Shown in pieces: positions 25,388 to 34,639 of a stretch of DNA of 64,000 nt; within the stretch, counting starts at the first letter, position 1; each line of letters opens with the position of its first letter. Location of the stretch: NCBI RefSeq assembly GCF_020037125.1, contig NZ_JAIQDG010000046.1, positions 1-64,000 of the forward strand. The letters are read 5' to 3'. The DNA is from Myxococcus sp. RHSTA-1-4 (GTDB lineage: Bacteria > Myxococcota > Myxococcia > Myxococcales > Myxococcaceae). The position numbers were made by a program, and so were the translations under genes. The notes under the pieces were generated by a model. It saw only the letters and a program-made list of their open reading frames with translations. It was not told the DNA's origin and did no database searches.

Positions 25388-26842
25388 TCACAGCAGGTCG
25401 TCTTCCGGTTCCGTAGGATCCGCCGGAGCTGCATTCTTCTTTTCAGGAGCGCCACCCGCCGGAGCCGCCGGGGCGGGAGCCGGAGTCGCCGAGCCCGCCG
25501 CCGGAGTGGCCTGCGGGGCCGCGCCGGACGCGGAAGCCGGAGCCACGGCGCCCGCGGGCTGCGGAGCCGAGGGCTGCTGCTTCTCCGCGGCCTGCATCTG
25601 CGACTGCTGCTTCTTCTGCAGCTCCTCCATCTGCTTCGCCTGCTCCTCGGCGGCCTTCGCCTCGCGCTTGGCGTTGACGATGGCCTCGGCCTCGCGCAGC
25701 AGGTTGAAGACGGGAGACTCGGCGGACAGGGCCACGTCCCCGCCGGCCTGGGCGATGTACTTCTTGTACAGCTCCACGGCGCGCTCGGGCGCGTCCTTCA
25801 CCTTGTGGAGGATGACGGCGCGGTTGAGATTCACGGCGGCCAGCTCGGGGTTGAGCTTCTCCGCCTCGTCGTACTCCTGCATGGCCTTGTCGAACTGGCC
25901 CTGGCCCTTGTACGCGATGCCCAGGTTGAGGTGGGCGGCGGCGTTCTTCCCGTCCGCCTGGAGGATGCGGCGCAGGTGCTCCTCGGCCTCGGGGAAGTCC
26001 TCGGACTCCAGCGCCAGCTGCGCCAGCTCCACGTGCGAGGGCACGTAGTCGTCACGCACCTCCAGCGCCTTCTTGAAGGACAGCCGCGCCTCGTCCTTGT
26101 CCCCTTCCTTCATGAGGATGAGGCCCACGGCGTGGTGCAGCTCCGGGTCCGCCCCGTCCAGCTTCACGCCGCGCAGCGCCACCAGCTTCGCCATGGCGAG
26201 CTGCTTGCGGTCCAGGTAGGTGCGGATCATCACCTTCAGCGCGGTGGTGGAGTTCGGATCCCGCATCAGCGCGCCCCGGGCGAACTCCATCGCCTTGTCG
26301 TGGTCTCCGGTCTGCCGGTAGATCTCCGCCAGGCGCGCGCGGGACTGGGCGTCATCCGGGTAGCGCTGCAGCACGTCCTGGTACAGGGCCACCGCGCCGG
26401 CCACGTTGCCCGCGTTCTGCTCCATGACGGCCAGGTTCTCCGACGCCTGGCGCAGCGAGGGCTTCTTGGACAGCGCCGTCTTGTAGTGCGCGCGGGCCTC
26501 GTCGAGCTTGCCCTGGCGCTCGGCGATGACACCGAGGTTGTAGTCGGCCTCGGCCAGGTTGGCGTCCGACTCCAGCGCCAGCTTGAACTTGCGCTCGAGC
26601 GACGGGTAGTCGAAGGCCTTGGCCTTCTTCTGCGTGTCGAACGCCTTCAGGGCGTCCTCGAAGCGGGCCTTGGCCGTGTTGGAGATGGGCGGCGGCGCCG
26701 GCTCCTTGCCGGTCGTCTGGGTCGTGCCCGTCTTCGGGCCGGTGGGGCCGGTGGCCTTGGAGCCGGAGCAGCCGGCGGCGGCCAGGGAGACAGCCGCCAG
26801 AAGGGGGAACAGGCGCATGGTACGGGTCGTCGTCCGGTTCAT
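25388..26842 (-). CDS. gltE: TPR lipoprotein GltE (AglT)
   Basis: 484-aa lipoprotein with six or more TPR units. The signal ends in the lipobox LAAAGC, followed by a Gly/Thr/Pro linker. TPR hairpins run from about 55 to 375 ('AEADYNLGVIAERQGKLDEARAHYKTAL', shown in part: 'ARLAEIYRQTGDHDKAMEF'). The last ~90 residues are a Gln/Lys coiled segment ('EEQAKQMEELQKKQQ') and an Ala/Pro tail ending 'PTEPEDDLL'. That tail resembles the end of GltD ('EEPEDFL'). The start codon overlaps the gltD stop (TAATG), with GGAGGA upstream, so translation is coupled. In M. xanthus AglT/GltE is reported in the outer-membrane fraction and needed for gliding. Confidence 0.92.
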   Translation of the reverse strand: MNRTTTRTMRLFPLLAAVSLAAAGCSGSKATGPTGPKTGTTQTTGKEPAPPPISNTAKARFEDALKAFDTQKKAKAFDYPSLERKFKLALESDANLAEADYNLGVIAERQGKLDEARAHYKTALSKKPSLRQASENLAVMEQNAGNVAGAVALYQDVLQRYPDDAQSRARLAEIYRQTGDHDKAMEFARGALMRDPNSTTALKVMIRTYLDRKQLAMAKLVALRGVKLDGADPELHHAVGLILMKEGDKDEARLSFKKALEVRDDYVPSHVELAQLALESEDFPEAEEHLRRILQADGKNAAAHLNLGIAYKGQGQFDKAMQEYDEAEKLNPELAAVNLNRAVILHKVKDAPERAVELYKKYIAQAGGDVALSAESPVFNLLREAEAIVNAKREAKAAEEQAKQMEELQKKQQSQMQAAEKQQPSAPQPAGAVAPASASGAAPQATPAAGSATPAPAPAAPAGGAPEKKNAAPADPTEPEDDLL

Positions 26843-29800
26843 TAGAGGAAGTCCTCCGGCTCCTCGTCAGCCCCGCCCTGCTTCGTCGCGGGCGCGGTGC
26901 CGTCCTTGGAGGCGGCGGGCTTGGAATCCACCTGGGTCTCGGTCTGCGAGCGGAGCTGCTGCGTGAGGTCCGCGAGGTCCTCCTTCAACGCCTCAGACTT
27001 CGCCTGCTGGGCTTCGGCCACGGCCTTGGGCGCCGGCGGGGGCACGTCCTGGATGGCGGCCAGCACGTCTCCGCCGATGATCTGCTCGCGGCCCTTCAGC
27101 GCCACCTTCTCCTCGGGCATGTCGGGGAAGCGGTCCGGCGCGTACGTGGTGCGCAGCAGCTTCAGGCTCTCCGCGGCGCAGTCGTTGTACACGTCCAGCT
27201 CGCGGCTCTTGGCCACCGTGGCGGTGAACGCCTCGGTCGCCTTGTCCTTGAGCGGCTGGGCCTGGTTGGCGAACTCGTCGCGCAGCGCCTGCTGCGACTC
27301 CTCGTCCAGGCCGCGCGGCATGGGCGCGTTGACGATGCGGTCGGCGAAGTGGTCATACGCCAGGCCGATGCGGTGCAGCGCGCAGATGGCCGGCTCGGGC
27401 GCGCCCAGGGCCACCGTCTGCACGTACTTCTTCTCCACCACCTGCAGCGCGCGGCTCTTGTCCTGGATGCTGGCGCGGAAGCGGTCCGGCGACGGCGGCG
27501 CGCCCCAGTACAGCTTCAGGCGCTTGTACTCCGCCCAGTCCAGCTCCACCGCCAGGAACTGCGCCTGCGCGGAGGTGGCCAGCGCCGGCTTCTCCAGCGT
27601 CGTCTGCACGCGGCGGGGGAGCTGGTCGAAGTGCTCGAAGATGCGCTTGTACATGCGCGACACGTCGCGCGACTTGCCCATCTTCTTGTACAGGTCGACG
27701 ATGCGCCCTTCCGCCGTGAGGAACTTGCTGGCCGAGCGCATGTTGTCGCGCTCGTACTCCTCCAGCATCTTGATGGCGCGCATCGCGGCGCCGCTCTTGC
27801 CCGTCAGGTCGATGATGGACATGCGGATCTCATCCGCGTCCTTCGCCCGGGGCCACAGCTCCAGGTAGCGCTCGCGGTTGCGCAGCGCCGCCTTCGTCTG
27901 GCCCAGCCCCGCGCGGTAGGTGGCCGCGTTGAACAGCGCCACCTGCGCCTTGGACTCGTCCCACTTCTGCGGCACCGCGGGCTTCTCGTCCGCGCCCTTC
28001 TTGCCGCGCGCCTTGCCGGCGCCCTTCTCGGACACGCTGCGCTCGTAGCCGCGCACGTAGGCCTCGTAGGTGCTGGCCGCGTCCTCGAAGTCGCCGATGG
28101 CCTCCAGCGCCTCGGCGTTGGCGTAGATGGAGTCCGGCACGTACTTGGACCGCGGGTACTGCGCGAACAGGTTCTTGCGGACCTCGATGGCCTTATCCAG
28201 CTGCTTCGCCTTGTAGTAGTCGACGGACGCGTTGTAGAGCGCCAGGTCCGCCAGCTCCGTCTGCGGGAAGTCCTTCACGAAGGCGAGGTACGCCTCGGCG
28301 GCCTTCTGGAACTCCTTCTTCTCCTCCAGCTGGCTGACGAGCTTGAAGGACGACTGCTCGATGAGCTTGGCCAGGTCGTCGCGGAACTTGCCCACCGCCA
28401 GCTTGTCGTTGGCGTAGAAGCGCCGCGCCCACTCGTTCACCTTCGCGTAGTCCTGCAGCAGGTTGTACGAGTCGAGGATGAGGTTGGCGGCGATCTCGGA
28501 CGCGCGCTCGCCCGTCTCGAACTTGTAGTCGGGGTAGCCCAGCGCGATTTCGCTGAAGCGCAGCACCGCCTCGTCGAAGTGGTTGTGGCGGTAGTAGATG
28601 TTGGCCGCCTTGAAGGCGATCTCCACCCGCTTGTCACCCTTGGGCACGTACTTGAGGTAGCGCTCGCACGCGTCCAGCAGCGACTTCTTCAGCGCCGGAA
28701 TCGCGGCCTTCTTGGTGATGTCCGAGCCCACCTCGCTCTTGCCCTCACCGCGGGCCTCGCCGGCCTTCACCACTTCGTCATAGGCGAGCACCGCGTTGTA
28801 GGCGGCGTTCTGCAGCCACTTGCCCGGCTTGCCCGGCTTCGGCTTGCCCTTCTCGTCCTTGGCCTCCAGCACCTTGGCGTCCTGGAGGACGACCAGGGTG
28901 TAGTTGGCGGCGGCCTTCTCGAAGTTCTGCAGGTTGTCGTTGAGCAGCTCCGCCCAGAAGAAGCGGAGGTCATACGCCTTGGGGTTCTCCGGGAAGAGCG
29001 TGAGGTAGTCGCTGTACACGGCGTCCGCGTACTTGAAGGTCTCCTCGTTGCGCGTCTTCTTGCCCTCGTTGTGCCAGGTGACGGCGAGGTTGGACAGCGT
29101 GCGCTCGGACAGCTCCTTCGCCTCCGCCAGCAGCTTCTTGTCCTTGTCGTCCTTGATGACGCCGGAGCCCTCGACCTCCTTCATGATCTTCACGAGCCGG
29201 CGCACCTGGGCCACGGTGCGCTCCTTGTTGCCCATGCGGAGAATGCAGTCGACGATGCGCCCCTGGAAGCCGGGCGCCTCGGGCGACAGCGGCTTCTCCT
29301 TGATGAGGGCGTTGTACGTAATGGCCGCCTCGCGGTCCTTGCCGTCCGCGTAGTAGAGGTTGGCCAGCTGCTTCATCATCGTGAAGCGGTCGTCGGGGTT
29401 GGTGGCCACCTTGCCGAAGTCCGCGCGGGCCTGCGCCACGTCACCCTGGTGGGCATACGCGCGCACGTAGTCGGTGCGCGCCTCGCGCACCAGCGAGCTC
29501 TTGCCGCTCTTGCCGCCGTCCTTCTCCACCGCGTTGGCGCCGGCCAGCTCGCCGTAGAGCACCACCGTCTTGAACTTGTCCTTCGCGGCCTCGTAGTCCC
29601 CCATGTTGTAGTGGCACCAGCCCTGCTTGTAGAGGGCGAAGGCGTACACCTGACTCTCGGGGAACTCGGCGGCCTTCTTGTACGCGGCCAGCGCCTTCTC
29701 CAGCTCCGGGCGCTTGCCCTTGGAGTTGTTGAAGTAGTACTCGCCGAAGGCCAGGTAGGCGTCGGGGATGTACTTGGACTGGGGGTACTTCTCCACCAGC

Positions 29801-30399
29801 CGCTTGTAGGCGACCAGCGCCTTGCGGTCCTGGCCCTCCTCCATGAGGTACTGGCCGAGGAAGAAGAGCACCTCGTCGGTGCGCTCGAACTTCGGGTGCT
29901 CCTGGACGATCTTCGTGTACTGCTCCACCGCGAGCTTGCCGTACTCCTTCTGCTTCGCGCTGAGCTCCGCCTTCTCCGCCTTGGCGCGCTGCTGGCCCAT
30001 GGCGTCATTGCGGTTCATCGCCTTGATGAGCTCGTCGTCCTTCCGGTTGGCCTCGAAGAAGTAGAACTTCGACTCCTCCCAGTAGAACTCGCCCAGGCGG
30101 AACAGGAGGCTGGGGACCTCCTTCGGGTCGGGCGACAGGGAGATGATCTTCTTCAGCGACTGGATCTGCTCCCGCCGCTTGGAGGCCACCTGCAGCTCCA
30201 CGCCCAGCCGGAACTGGTCGTACTGGAGGGCGGGTGCGACCTCCTCCTTCTTCTTTTCACGGGTGATGTCACCGGCCAGCGACTTGTCCACCGCGGTGTC
30301 GGACTTCCGACCGAGGGCGGCATCGCGCGGGGCTTTCTTCTCCTGGGCGGCGGAGGCCGTGGCCAGGAGCATGAGGCAGACGAGAAGCGAACGGCGCAT
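26842..30399 (-). CDS. gltD: Periplasmic TPR gliding motility protein GltD (AgmU)
   Basis: 1185-aa exported protein, close to the ~1218 aa of M. xanthus AgmU. It has a signal peptide (MRRSLLVCLMLLATASA), a Lys-rich N-terminus, and a long series of divergent TPRs of the kind found in YbgF/BamD-like periplasmic proteins ('LFRLGEFYWEESKFYF', 'YPQSKYIPDAYLAFGEYYF', 'YPDYKFETGERASEIAANLIL'). The C-terminus is a Lys/Glu coiled region. The ATG at 30399 is selected by the signal peptide and AGGAAG upstream, although the frame stays open to 30684. It is the first gene of the cluster and has a candidate promoter at 30493-30522. AgmU has been reported to move along a looped track in M. xanthus. Confidence 0.93.
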   Translation of the reverse strand: MRRSLLVCLMLLATASAAQEKKAPRDAALGRKSDTAVDKSLAGDITREKKKEEVAPALQYDQFRLGVELQVASKRREQIQSLKKIISLSPDPKEVPSLLFRLGEFYWEESKFYFFEANRKDDELIKAMNRNDAMGQQRAKAEKAELSAKQKEYGKLAVEQYTKIVQEHPKFERTDEVLFFLGQYLMEEGQDRKALVAYKRLVEKYPQSKYIPDAYLAFGEYYFNNSKGKRPELEKALAAYKKAAEFPESQVYAFALYKQGWCHYNMGDYEAAKDKFKTVVLYGELAGANAVEKDGGKSGKSSLVREARTDYVRAYAHQGDVAQARADFGKVATNPDDRFTMMKQLANLYYADGKDREAAITYNALIKEKPLSPEAPGFQGRIVDCILRMGNKERTVAQVRRLVKIMKEVEGSGVIKDDKDKKLLAEAKELSERTLSNLAVTWHNEGKKTRNEETFKYADAVYSDYLTLFPENPKAYDLRFFWAELLNDNLQNFEKAAANYTLVVLQDAKVLEAKDEKGKPKPGKPGKWLQNAAYNAVLAYDEVVKAGEARGEGKSEVGSDITKKAAIPALKKSLLDACERYLKYVPKGDKRVEIAFKAANIYYRHNHFDEAVLRFSEIALGYPDYKFETGERASEIAANLILDSYNLLQDYAKVNEWARRFYANDKLAVGKFRDDLAKLIEQSSFKLVSQLEEKKEFQKAAEAYLAFVKDFPQTELADLALYNASVDYYKAKQLDKAIEVRKNLFAQYPRSKYVPDSIYANAEALEAIGDFEDAASTYEAYVRGYERSVSEKGAGKARGKKGADEKPAVPQKWDESKAQVALFNAATYRAGLGQTKAALRNRERYLELWPRAKDADEIRMSIIDLTGKSGAAMRAIKMLEEYERDNMRSASKFLTAEGRIVDLYKKMGKSRDVSRMYKRIFEHFDQLPRRVQTTLEKPALATSAQAQFLAVELDWAEYKRLKLYWGAPPSPDRFRASIQDKSRALQVVEKKYVQTVALGAPEPAICALHRIGLAYDHFADRIVNAPMPRGLDEESQQALRDEFANQAQPLKDKATEAFTATVAKSRELDVYNDCAAESLKLLRTTYAPDRFPDMPEEKVALKGREQIIGGDVLAAIQDVPPPAPKAVAEAQQAKSEALKEDLADLTQQLRSQTETQVDSKPAASKDGTAPATKQGGADEEPEDFL

Positions 30400-30492
30400 G
30401 GTCTTCCTAGGGGAGGGGGACCGGCGTCCCCGGTCGGTTGCCTGGTCGGCAAGTATCCGGGAATCTTCGGGAATTTCCATTCGGGGGTGCCC

Positions 30493-30522
30493 ACTATGCG
30501 CGGATCCGGCGCAGCGGGTCAA
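30493..30522 (-). promoter_or_regulatory. Candidate promoter of the gltD operon
   Basis: On the minus strand TTGACC (30517-30522) and CATAGT (30493-30498) lie 18 nt apart. The transcript would carry an untranslated leader of about 85-90 nt before gltD, including a small GC hairpin around 30418-30440. The boxes match the consensus 5/6 and 4/6. Confidence 0.5.
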
Positions 30523-30682
30523 CCCTGACTGGCCGCCTGCCCCGAGGGCGGAAAGCACGCCGGAAATCTTCCAGAAGTGCTGTGAGAAAAGCGGTTTCGG
30601 AGTTGCCTTGTCGGACCCAGCGGGTATGTGGGAGCGGACGGTCGGCTGCCCGGCTGCCCTGCACTGGAGTGCGTGTCGGATC

Positions 30683-31336
30683 ATGAGCCTCCTCCCGGAG
30701 AGCGCCAGCTTCGAGGAGCTGGTGCAGGACTACTTCCTCGCGGTGCGCGGCGCGGGGCTGATGCTGTCCGCGTTGGACACGGAGCTTTTGACGACCTGGG
30801 CCCGGGAGGGAGTTCCCTTCGAGGTGGTGGCGCGGGGCATCTCCCGCTCGGCGGAGAAGGCGCTGTGGGACGCGCGGCCCGGGGAGCCGGTGCTGCGCTC
30901 GCTGCGCGCGTGCCGCCGGCAGGTGGAGGCGGAAATCAAGAAGTACCGCGAGCTGGCGGCGGGCGCGGGCGCCCCCGAGCCGAACCCGAAGCGGAAGAAG
31001 GCCCGCACCTGGGAGGAGACGCGGCACGCGCGGCTGTGCGCGGCGCTGGAGGACCTGGCGGGGAGGGACGCGGCGCTCGCGCCCCGAGTCCAGCGGCTCT
31101 TCGTCACGGTGCTGGCCCAGGTGCCCTCGGAGCCGGCGGCGCTGGATGAACAGGAGGCGCGGGCCCTGCTGGCGCTCTTGCGCGCCCTGCCCTTCCCGGA
31201 GCGGCGCTCGGTGTGGCGCGATGCGCGGGGGGCCGGGCCGGAGCAGCAGGTGATGTCGGCGCGCGCGCGGCGGGTTTCGCGGCGCTTCCGGGTGCTGGCG
31301 GCGGTGCGGCGTCGGCTGGGCGTGAAGGAGGTCTGA
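30683..31336 (+). CDS. Conserved hypothetical protein
   Basis: 217-aa soluble, Arg/Ala/Glu-rich, mainly helical protein of unknown function. The N-terminus ('SFEELVQDYFLAVRGAGLMLSALD') and 'GVPFEVVARGISRSAEKAL' resemble the small helical domains of DNA-binding or replication accessory proteins. A basic patch follows at about residue 108 ('NPKRKKARTWEE'), and the C-terminus is strongly basic ('ARARRVSRRFRVLAAVRRRLG'). It is 58 bp upstream of a DnaC-like ATPase gene. A partner role (a DnaB/DnaD-like protein beside its loader) is possible but is only inference from position. The start at 30683 has no strong Shine-Dalgarno sequence, and an in-frame ATG exists further up in the divergent region. 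Confidence 0.7.
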   Translation: MSLLPESASFEELVQDYFLAVRGAGLMLSALDTELLTTWAREGVPFEVVARGISRSAEKALWDARPGEPVLRSLRACRRQVEAEIKKYRELAAGAGAPEPNPKRKKARTWEETRHARLCAALEDLAGRDAALAPRVQRLFVTVLAQVPSEPAALDEQEARALLALLRALPFPERRSVWRDARGAGPEQQVMSARARRVSRRFRVLAAVRRRLGVKEV

Positions 31337-31394
31337 GAGGGCGGCTCGCCTGCTCGCCTGTTCAGTGGACTGACGAGCGCGTGGAGGCTCTGGT

Positions 31395-32372
31395 ATGGCG
31401 ATGCGCGAGATGGCTCCGAAGAACGGCGAGGCGTGTGGGGTGTGTGGCGGGCGGACCTACGTGCTCGAGCGGCGCGGGGACCAGGCCCAGGCGCGGGTGT
31501 GCGTCTGCGTGGAGAACTGCTCCGTGTGCGGCGGGCGCGGCCATGTGCTGGTGGAGCGCGAGGGCGTGTTCAGCCAGAAGATGGGCCCCCGGCGCTACGA
31601 GGTCATGGAGCCGTGCGTGTGCACGCGGCGGCGGCGGCGGGTGGCCCTCTTCAACGAGGTGGGGCTTCCCGGCGTGGTGTCCCACGCGGGCTTCGACAAC
31701 TACCGGGCCTTCAACGAGGCGCAGGACCGGGGCCGCGGCGTGGCGATGCACTTCGCCCACCAGTACGTGAAGGGCGGCACGGACGCGAAGGGCGGGCCGG
31801 CGAAGGGCTTCGTGCTGAGCGGGCCGGTGGGGACGGGCAAGACGCACCTGCTGGCGGCCACGCTGGCGCACCTCGTGCTGGAGGTGGGCGTGCGGGCCCG
31901 GTACGTGGAGATTTCGCTGCTGTACGCCACCATCCGGCGGGGCTTCCAGGAGGGCAAGAGCGGCGGGGAAATCATCGGCCCCCTGTCGGACGTGGAGGTG
32001 CTGGCCATCGACGAGCTGGGCAAGGGACGCGGCAGCCCGTTCGAGATGGAGACGCTCGATGAGCTGATTGCCCGCCGCTACAACGCGGGCCGCACCACGC
32101 TGTTCGCGACGAACTACTCCCTGGAGCCGGAGAAGAAGGCCATGCGGGCGGCGGCGCCGGCGGGCTACCGGACGACGGAGGACTCGCGCAACGCGGTCCG
32201 CGAGGCGGAGTTGCTGCGCGAGCGCGTGGGTGAGCGCATCTACAGCCGGCTGTGCGAGATGTGCACCTTCGTGGAGCTGCCCCGCGACACACCGGACCGG
32301 CGCCGCACCCGGCAGGAGATGGACTCGCCCCTGCACCACGCGCCGGGCGGGATGCGCGGCACGGGACGGTGA
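31395..32372 (+). CDS. DnaC/IstB-like AAA+ ATPase with zinc-binding N-terminus
   Basis: 325-aa AAA+ ATPase of the DnaC/IstB helicase-loader type. The N-terminal ~85 residues hold two CxxCxGR-type knuckles (CGVCGGR and CSVCGGRGH) plus extra cysteines (VCVCVENC, EPCVCTRR). This gives a DnaJ-like zinc cluster probably used for DNA or protein binding. The ATPase core has Walker A 'GPVGTGKTH' near residue 140, Walker B 'VLAIDELG' near 202, sensor 1 'TTLFATNYS', and late Arg residues. The start has GGAGG 7 nt upstream. The likely job is loading a replicative or repair helicase. The adjacent upstream gene may be a partner. No insertion sequence surrounds it, so an IstB transposition role is unlikely. 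Confidence 0.85.
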   Translation: MAMREMAPKNGEACGVCGGRTYVLERRGDQAQARVCVCVENCSVCGGRGHVLVEREGVFSQKMGPRRYEVMEPCVCTRRRRRVALFNEVGLPGVVSHAGFDNYRAFNEAQDRGRGVAMHFAHQYVKGGTDAKGGPAKGFVLSGPVGTGKTHLLAATLAHLVLEVGVRARYVEISLLYATIRRGFQEGKSGGEIIGPLSDVEVLAIDELGKGRGSPFEMETLDELIARRYNAGRTTLFATNYSLEPEKKAMRAAAPAGYRTTEDSRNAVREAELLRERVGERIYSRLCEMCTFVELPRDTPDRRRTRQEMDSPLHHAPGGMRGTGR

Positions 32373-32383
32373 GCCTTCCGGCC

Positions 32384-32707
32384 ATGACCGACGTCATCCT
32401 CGTCCTCGTCACCGCCCCTTCCGCCGACAAGGCCGCCGAGCTGGCGCGCACGCTGGTGGAGGAGCAGCTCGCCGCGTGCGGCAACATCGTCCCCGGACTG
32501 CGCTCCATCTACCGGTGGCAGGGGCAGGTCCACGACGACTCCGAGGTGCTGCTCATCCTCAAGACGAAGGACGTCCTCTTCGAGGCGCTGCGCGCCCGCG
32601 TCGTCGAGCTGCACCCCTACCAGGTGCCCGAGGTGCTCCGCGTCGACGTCGCCGACGGCCACGCGCCGTACCTGGCGTGGGTCCGCGAGAACAGCCGCGC
32701 TCCGTGA
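32384..32707 (+). CDS. cutA: Divalent-cation tolerance protein CutA
   Basis: 107-aa CutA1 family protein, full length. Conserved family signatures include 'LVEEQLAACGNIVPGLRSIY', shown here only as landmark text, 'WQGQ', 'LILKT', 'ELHPYQVPEV' and a C-terminal 'YLAWV'. CutA forms very stable trimers that resemble PII signalling proteins. In E. coli mutations affect copper tolerance, but the molecular role is unsettled. The open frame goes back to 32252, but the ATG at 32384 is the conserved start, 11 bp after the ATPase stop. That spacing suggests a shared transcript, with no functional link implied. Confidence 0.93.
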   Translation: MTDVILVLVTAPSADKAAELARTLVEEQLAACGNIVPGLRSIYRWQGQVHDDSEVLLILKTKDVLFEALRARVVELHPYQVPEVLRVDVADGHAPYLAWVRENSRAP

Positions 32708-32736
32708 GCCGGGCGGCCGAGGCCCCGCGGGCGCGC

Positions 32737-34485
32737 CTACGACGCCTCCCGCCGAGGCGCGTCTGACGGCTCTCCCGGGGCCATTGGCACGGGCGCCTCG
32801 GTGTGCTCCCGGGAGTGCGCCGCCTGCACGCCCTCGGCGAACACCGGCAGGCGCACGCGGAACGTGGAGCCCTGCCCCAACACGCTGTCCACGGATATCT
32901 CCCCTCCGTGCGACGCGACGATGCCCTGGCACACCGCGAGCCCCAGCCCCGTCCCCTTCCCCACCGGCCGGGTGGTGAAGAACGGGTTGAAGATGCGGCC
33001 GAGGTTCTCCGGCGGAATCCCGCACCCGGTATCACTCACCTCCACCAGCACCGTCCCCACACCTTCCGCCCGCGCGCTCACGCGGATGGTGTTGCGCTCC
33101 ACCTGCCCCGGCTCAATCGCATGCGCCGCGTTGAGCAGCAGGTTGAGCAGGACCTGGCACAGCCGCGCCCCGTTGCCATACACGGGCGGCGCCTCGTCCA
33201 TCTCCATCACGAGCCGGGCCCGCGGGCGGATGAGGTGCATGGCCATCTTCTCCGCGCCGCGCGCCACCGCGCCCAGGTCCACCGGCCCGGACTCCATGCT
33301 GTCCGGCCGCGCCAGGTTGCCCAGCTCGCCGACGATGACGCGCACCCGCTCGGCGCCCTCTCGCGCCTCCGTCAGCGCCATCTCCATCTCCGAGCGCAGC
33401 GAGGACTCCACGCCCTCCTGCCGGAGCAGCTCCTCGCGCACGAACTCCAGGTTGCTGATGATGAAGGCCAGCGGGTTGTTGATTTCATGCCCCACGCCCG
33501 CCGCGAGCTGCCCCACCGAGGCCAGCCGGTCCGCGAACAGGAACTGCGCCTGCGTGGCCTGGAGCTGACGCAGGCTCTCCGACAGCCGCGTGTTGGCCAG
33601 CTCCAGCTCCGCCGTGCGCTCCCGCACCGTGGACTCCAGCATCGCGTTGTAGCGGCGCGTCTCGCGCTCGGACGCCTCCGCCTCCGCGCGGGCCAGCCGC
33701 TGCTTCTCCGCCACGGTGTCGCGCAGCTCTCGCGCCATGCGGTTGAAGGCTCGCGCCATCGCGCCGGTCTCGTCCTTCCGCTCCTCCGGCAGAATGTGCT
33801 CGAAGTCCCCCTTCCCCACGCGCTCCGCGCCCGTCAGGAAGTCCTTCAGCGAGCGCCGGAGGGGCAGGAGCATCGACAGGGCCAGCCCGCCGACCAGCAG
33901 CACCGACACCACGGGCACGCCCACGCCCATGACCTGCGCCACCCGGAAGCCCCGGGTGCTGCTTCGCAGGAGCTCCTCCTTCTCGGCCTGCTCACCTCGC
34001 AGGGCCGCCGCGATGAGCGGCTCGACATCCTGGATGAACGTGTGTCGCGCGACCCGGAGCAGCCGCGCCTCCTCGCTGGGAACCACGGCCCGCGCGAGAG
34101 CGGCCGTGTCCTCCAACCAGCGGCGGTACCGTGTCTCCAGTTGCTCCAGGGTTCCCGCCTCGAGCACCGAGGACTCCCCTCCCCGCTCCTGCTCACGCGC
34201 CGCCAGCTCGTGCAGCCGCCGGAAGGGGGCCCCGGCCCGCGCCAGCGCCTCGTCCCGAGTCGGGACCGCGTCACGCTGGGTCTCGACGGCATCGAGCAGC
34301 GCGTGGATGTAGAGCGCGGAGTCGGTGCGCAGGTCGCTCAGGATGCGCTCCTGCTCCTCCGCGGCGATGGCGCGGTCCCGCGTCCGCCGGGCCATGACGG
34401 CGCCGGTGATGAGCACCAATCCCATCAACAGCACGAGCCCCACCGCGGCCGCGGTGAACAACAGCACCTTTGCTTGAATCTTCAT
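32737..34485 (-). CDS. Membrane sensor histidine kinase
   Basis: 582-aa two-component sensor kinase. A first transmembrane helix at about 8-32, a helical periplasmic sensor region of ~150 aa, a second helix near 185-208 ('VPVVSVLLVGGLALSMLL'), a HAMP linker (~210-262), a coiled coil (~262-320), then the kinase core. The core has the H box 'GVGHEINNPLAF' near 330, N box 'LLNLLLNAAHAI' near 452, G1 'DTGCGIP', F box 'FNPFFTT', and G2 'GKGTGLGLAV'. It is of the HisKA subclass seen in NtrB/ZraS-like kinases, which often partner sigma-54 activators. No response regulator is adjacent, so it is an orphan. The signal is unknown. No good Shine-Dalgarno sequence is seen before 34485. Confidence 0.92.
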   Translation of the reverse strand: MKIQAKVLLFTAAAVGLVLLMGLVLITGAVMARRTRDRAIAAEEQERILSDLRTDSALYIHALLDAVETQRDAVPTRDEALARAGAPFRRLHELAAREQERGGESSVLEAGTLEQLETRYRRWLEDTAALARAVVPSEEARLLRVARHTFIQDVEPLIAAALRGEQAEKEELLRSSTRGFRVAQVMGVGVPVVSVLLVGGLALSMLLPLRRSLKDFLTGAERVGKGDFEHILPEERKDETGAMARAFNRMARELRDTVAEKQRLARAEAEASERETRRYNAMLESTVRERTAELELANTRLSESLRQLQATQAQFLFADRLASVGQLAAGVGHEINNPLAFIISNLEFVREELLRQEGVESSLRSEMEMALTEAREGAERVRVIVGELGNLARPDSMESGPVDLGAVARGAEKMAMHLIRPRARLVMEMDEAPPVYGNGARLCQVLLNLLLNAAHAIEPGQVERNTIRVSARAEGVGTVLVEVSDTGCGIPPENLGRIFNPFFTTRPVGKGTGLGLAVCQGIVASHGGEISVDSVLGQGSTFRVRLPVFAEGVQAAHSREHTEAPVPMAPGEPSDAPRREAS

Positions 34486-34592
34486 CGTCGGCTATCGCCA
34501 TCGGCCGGCTGGCGCGTGGCACCCATCCAGGGCCCGCCAGCCTACACCCCGGCGGGCGCGGCCGCCTGCTCCACGACGTCACGGACACGGGG

Positions 34593-34620
34593 GGACTCCA
34601 CCAACGTGGCGGTGGAGTCC
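34593..34620 (-). terminator. Terminator of the DMFA-like lipoprotein gene
   Basis: A perfect 10-bp inverted repeat, GGACTCCACC (34593-34602) and GGTGGAGTCC (34611-34620), with an 8-nt loop, 20 bp past the stop at 34640 and upstream of the histidine kinase gene. Confidence 0.7.
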
Positions 34621-34639
34621 GGCTGCCCCGCGCCGTCCG

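Noticed and set aside
26842..30399. Glutamate synthase names (gltB, gltD) for the motility genes
   Set aside because: The symbol gltD here refers to gliding transducer genes. There is no flavin, iron-sulfur or amidotransferase motif.
31395..32372. IstB of an IS21-type insertion sequence
   Set aside because: No istA transposase, terminal inverted repeats or target duplication is visible nearby, and the N-terminal zinc region does not fit IstB.
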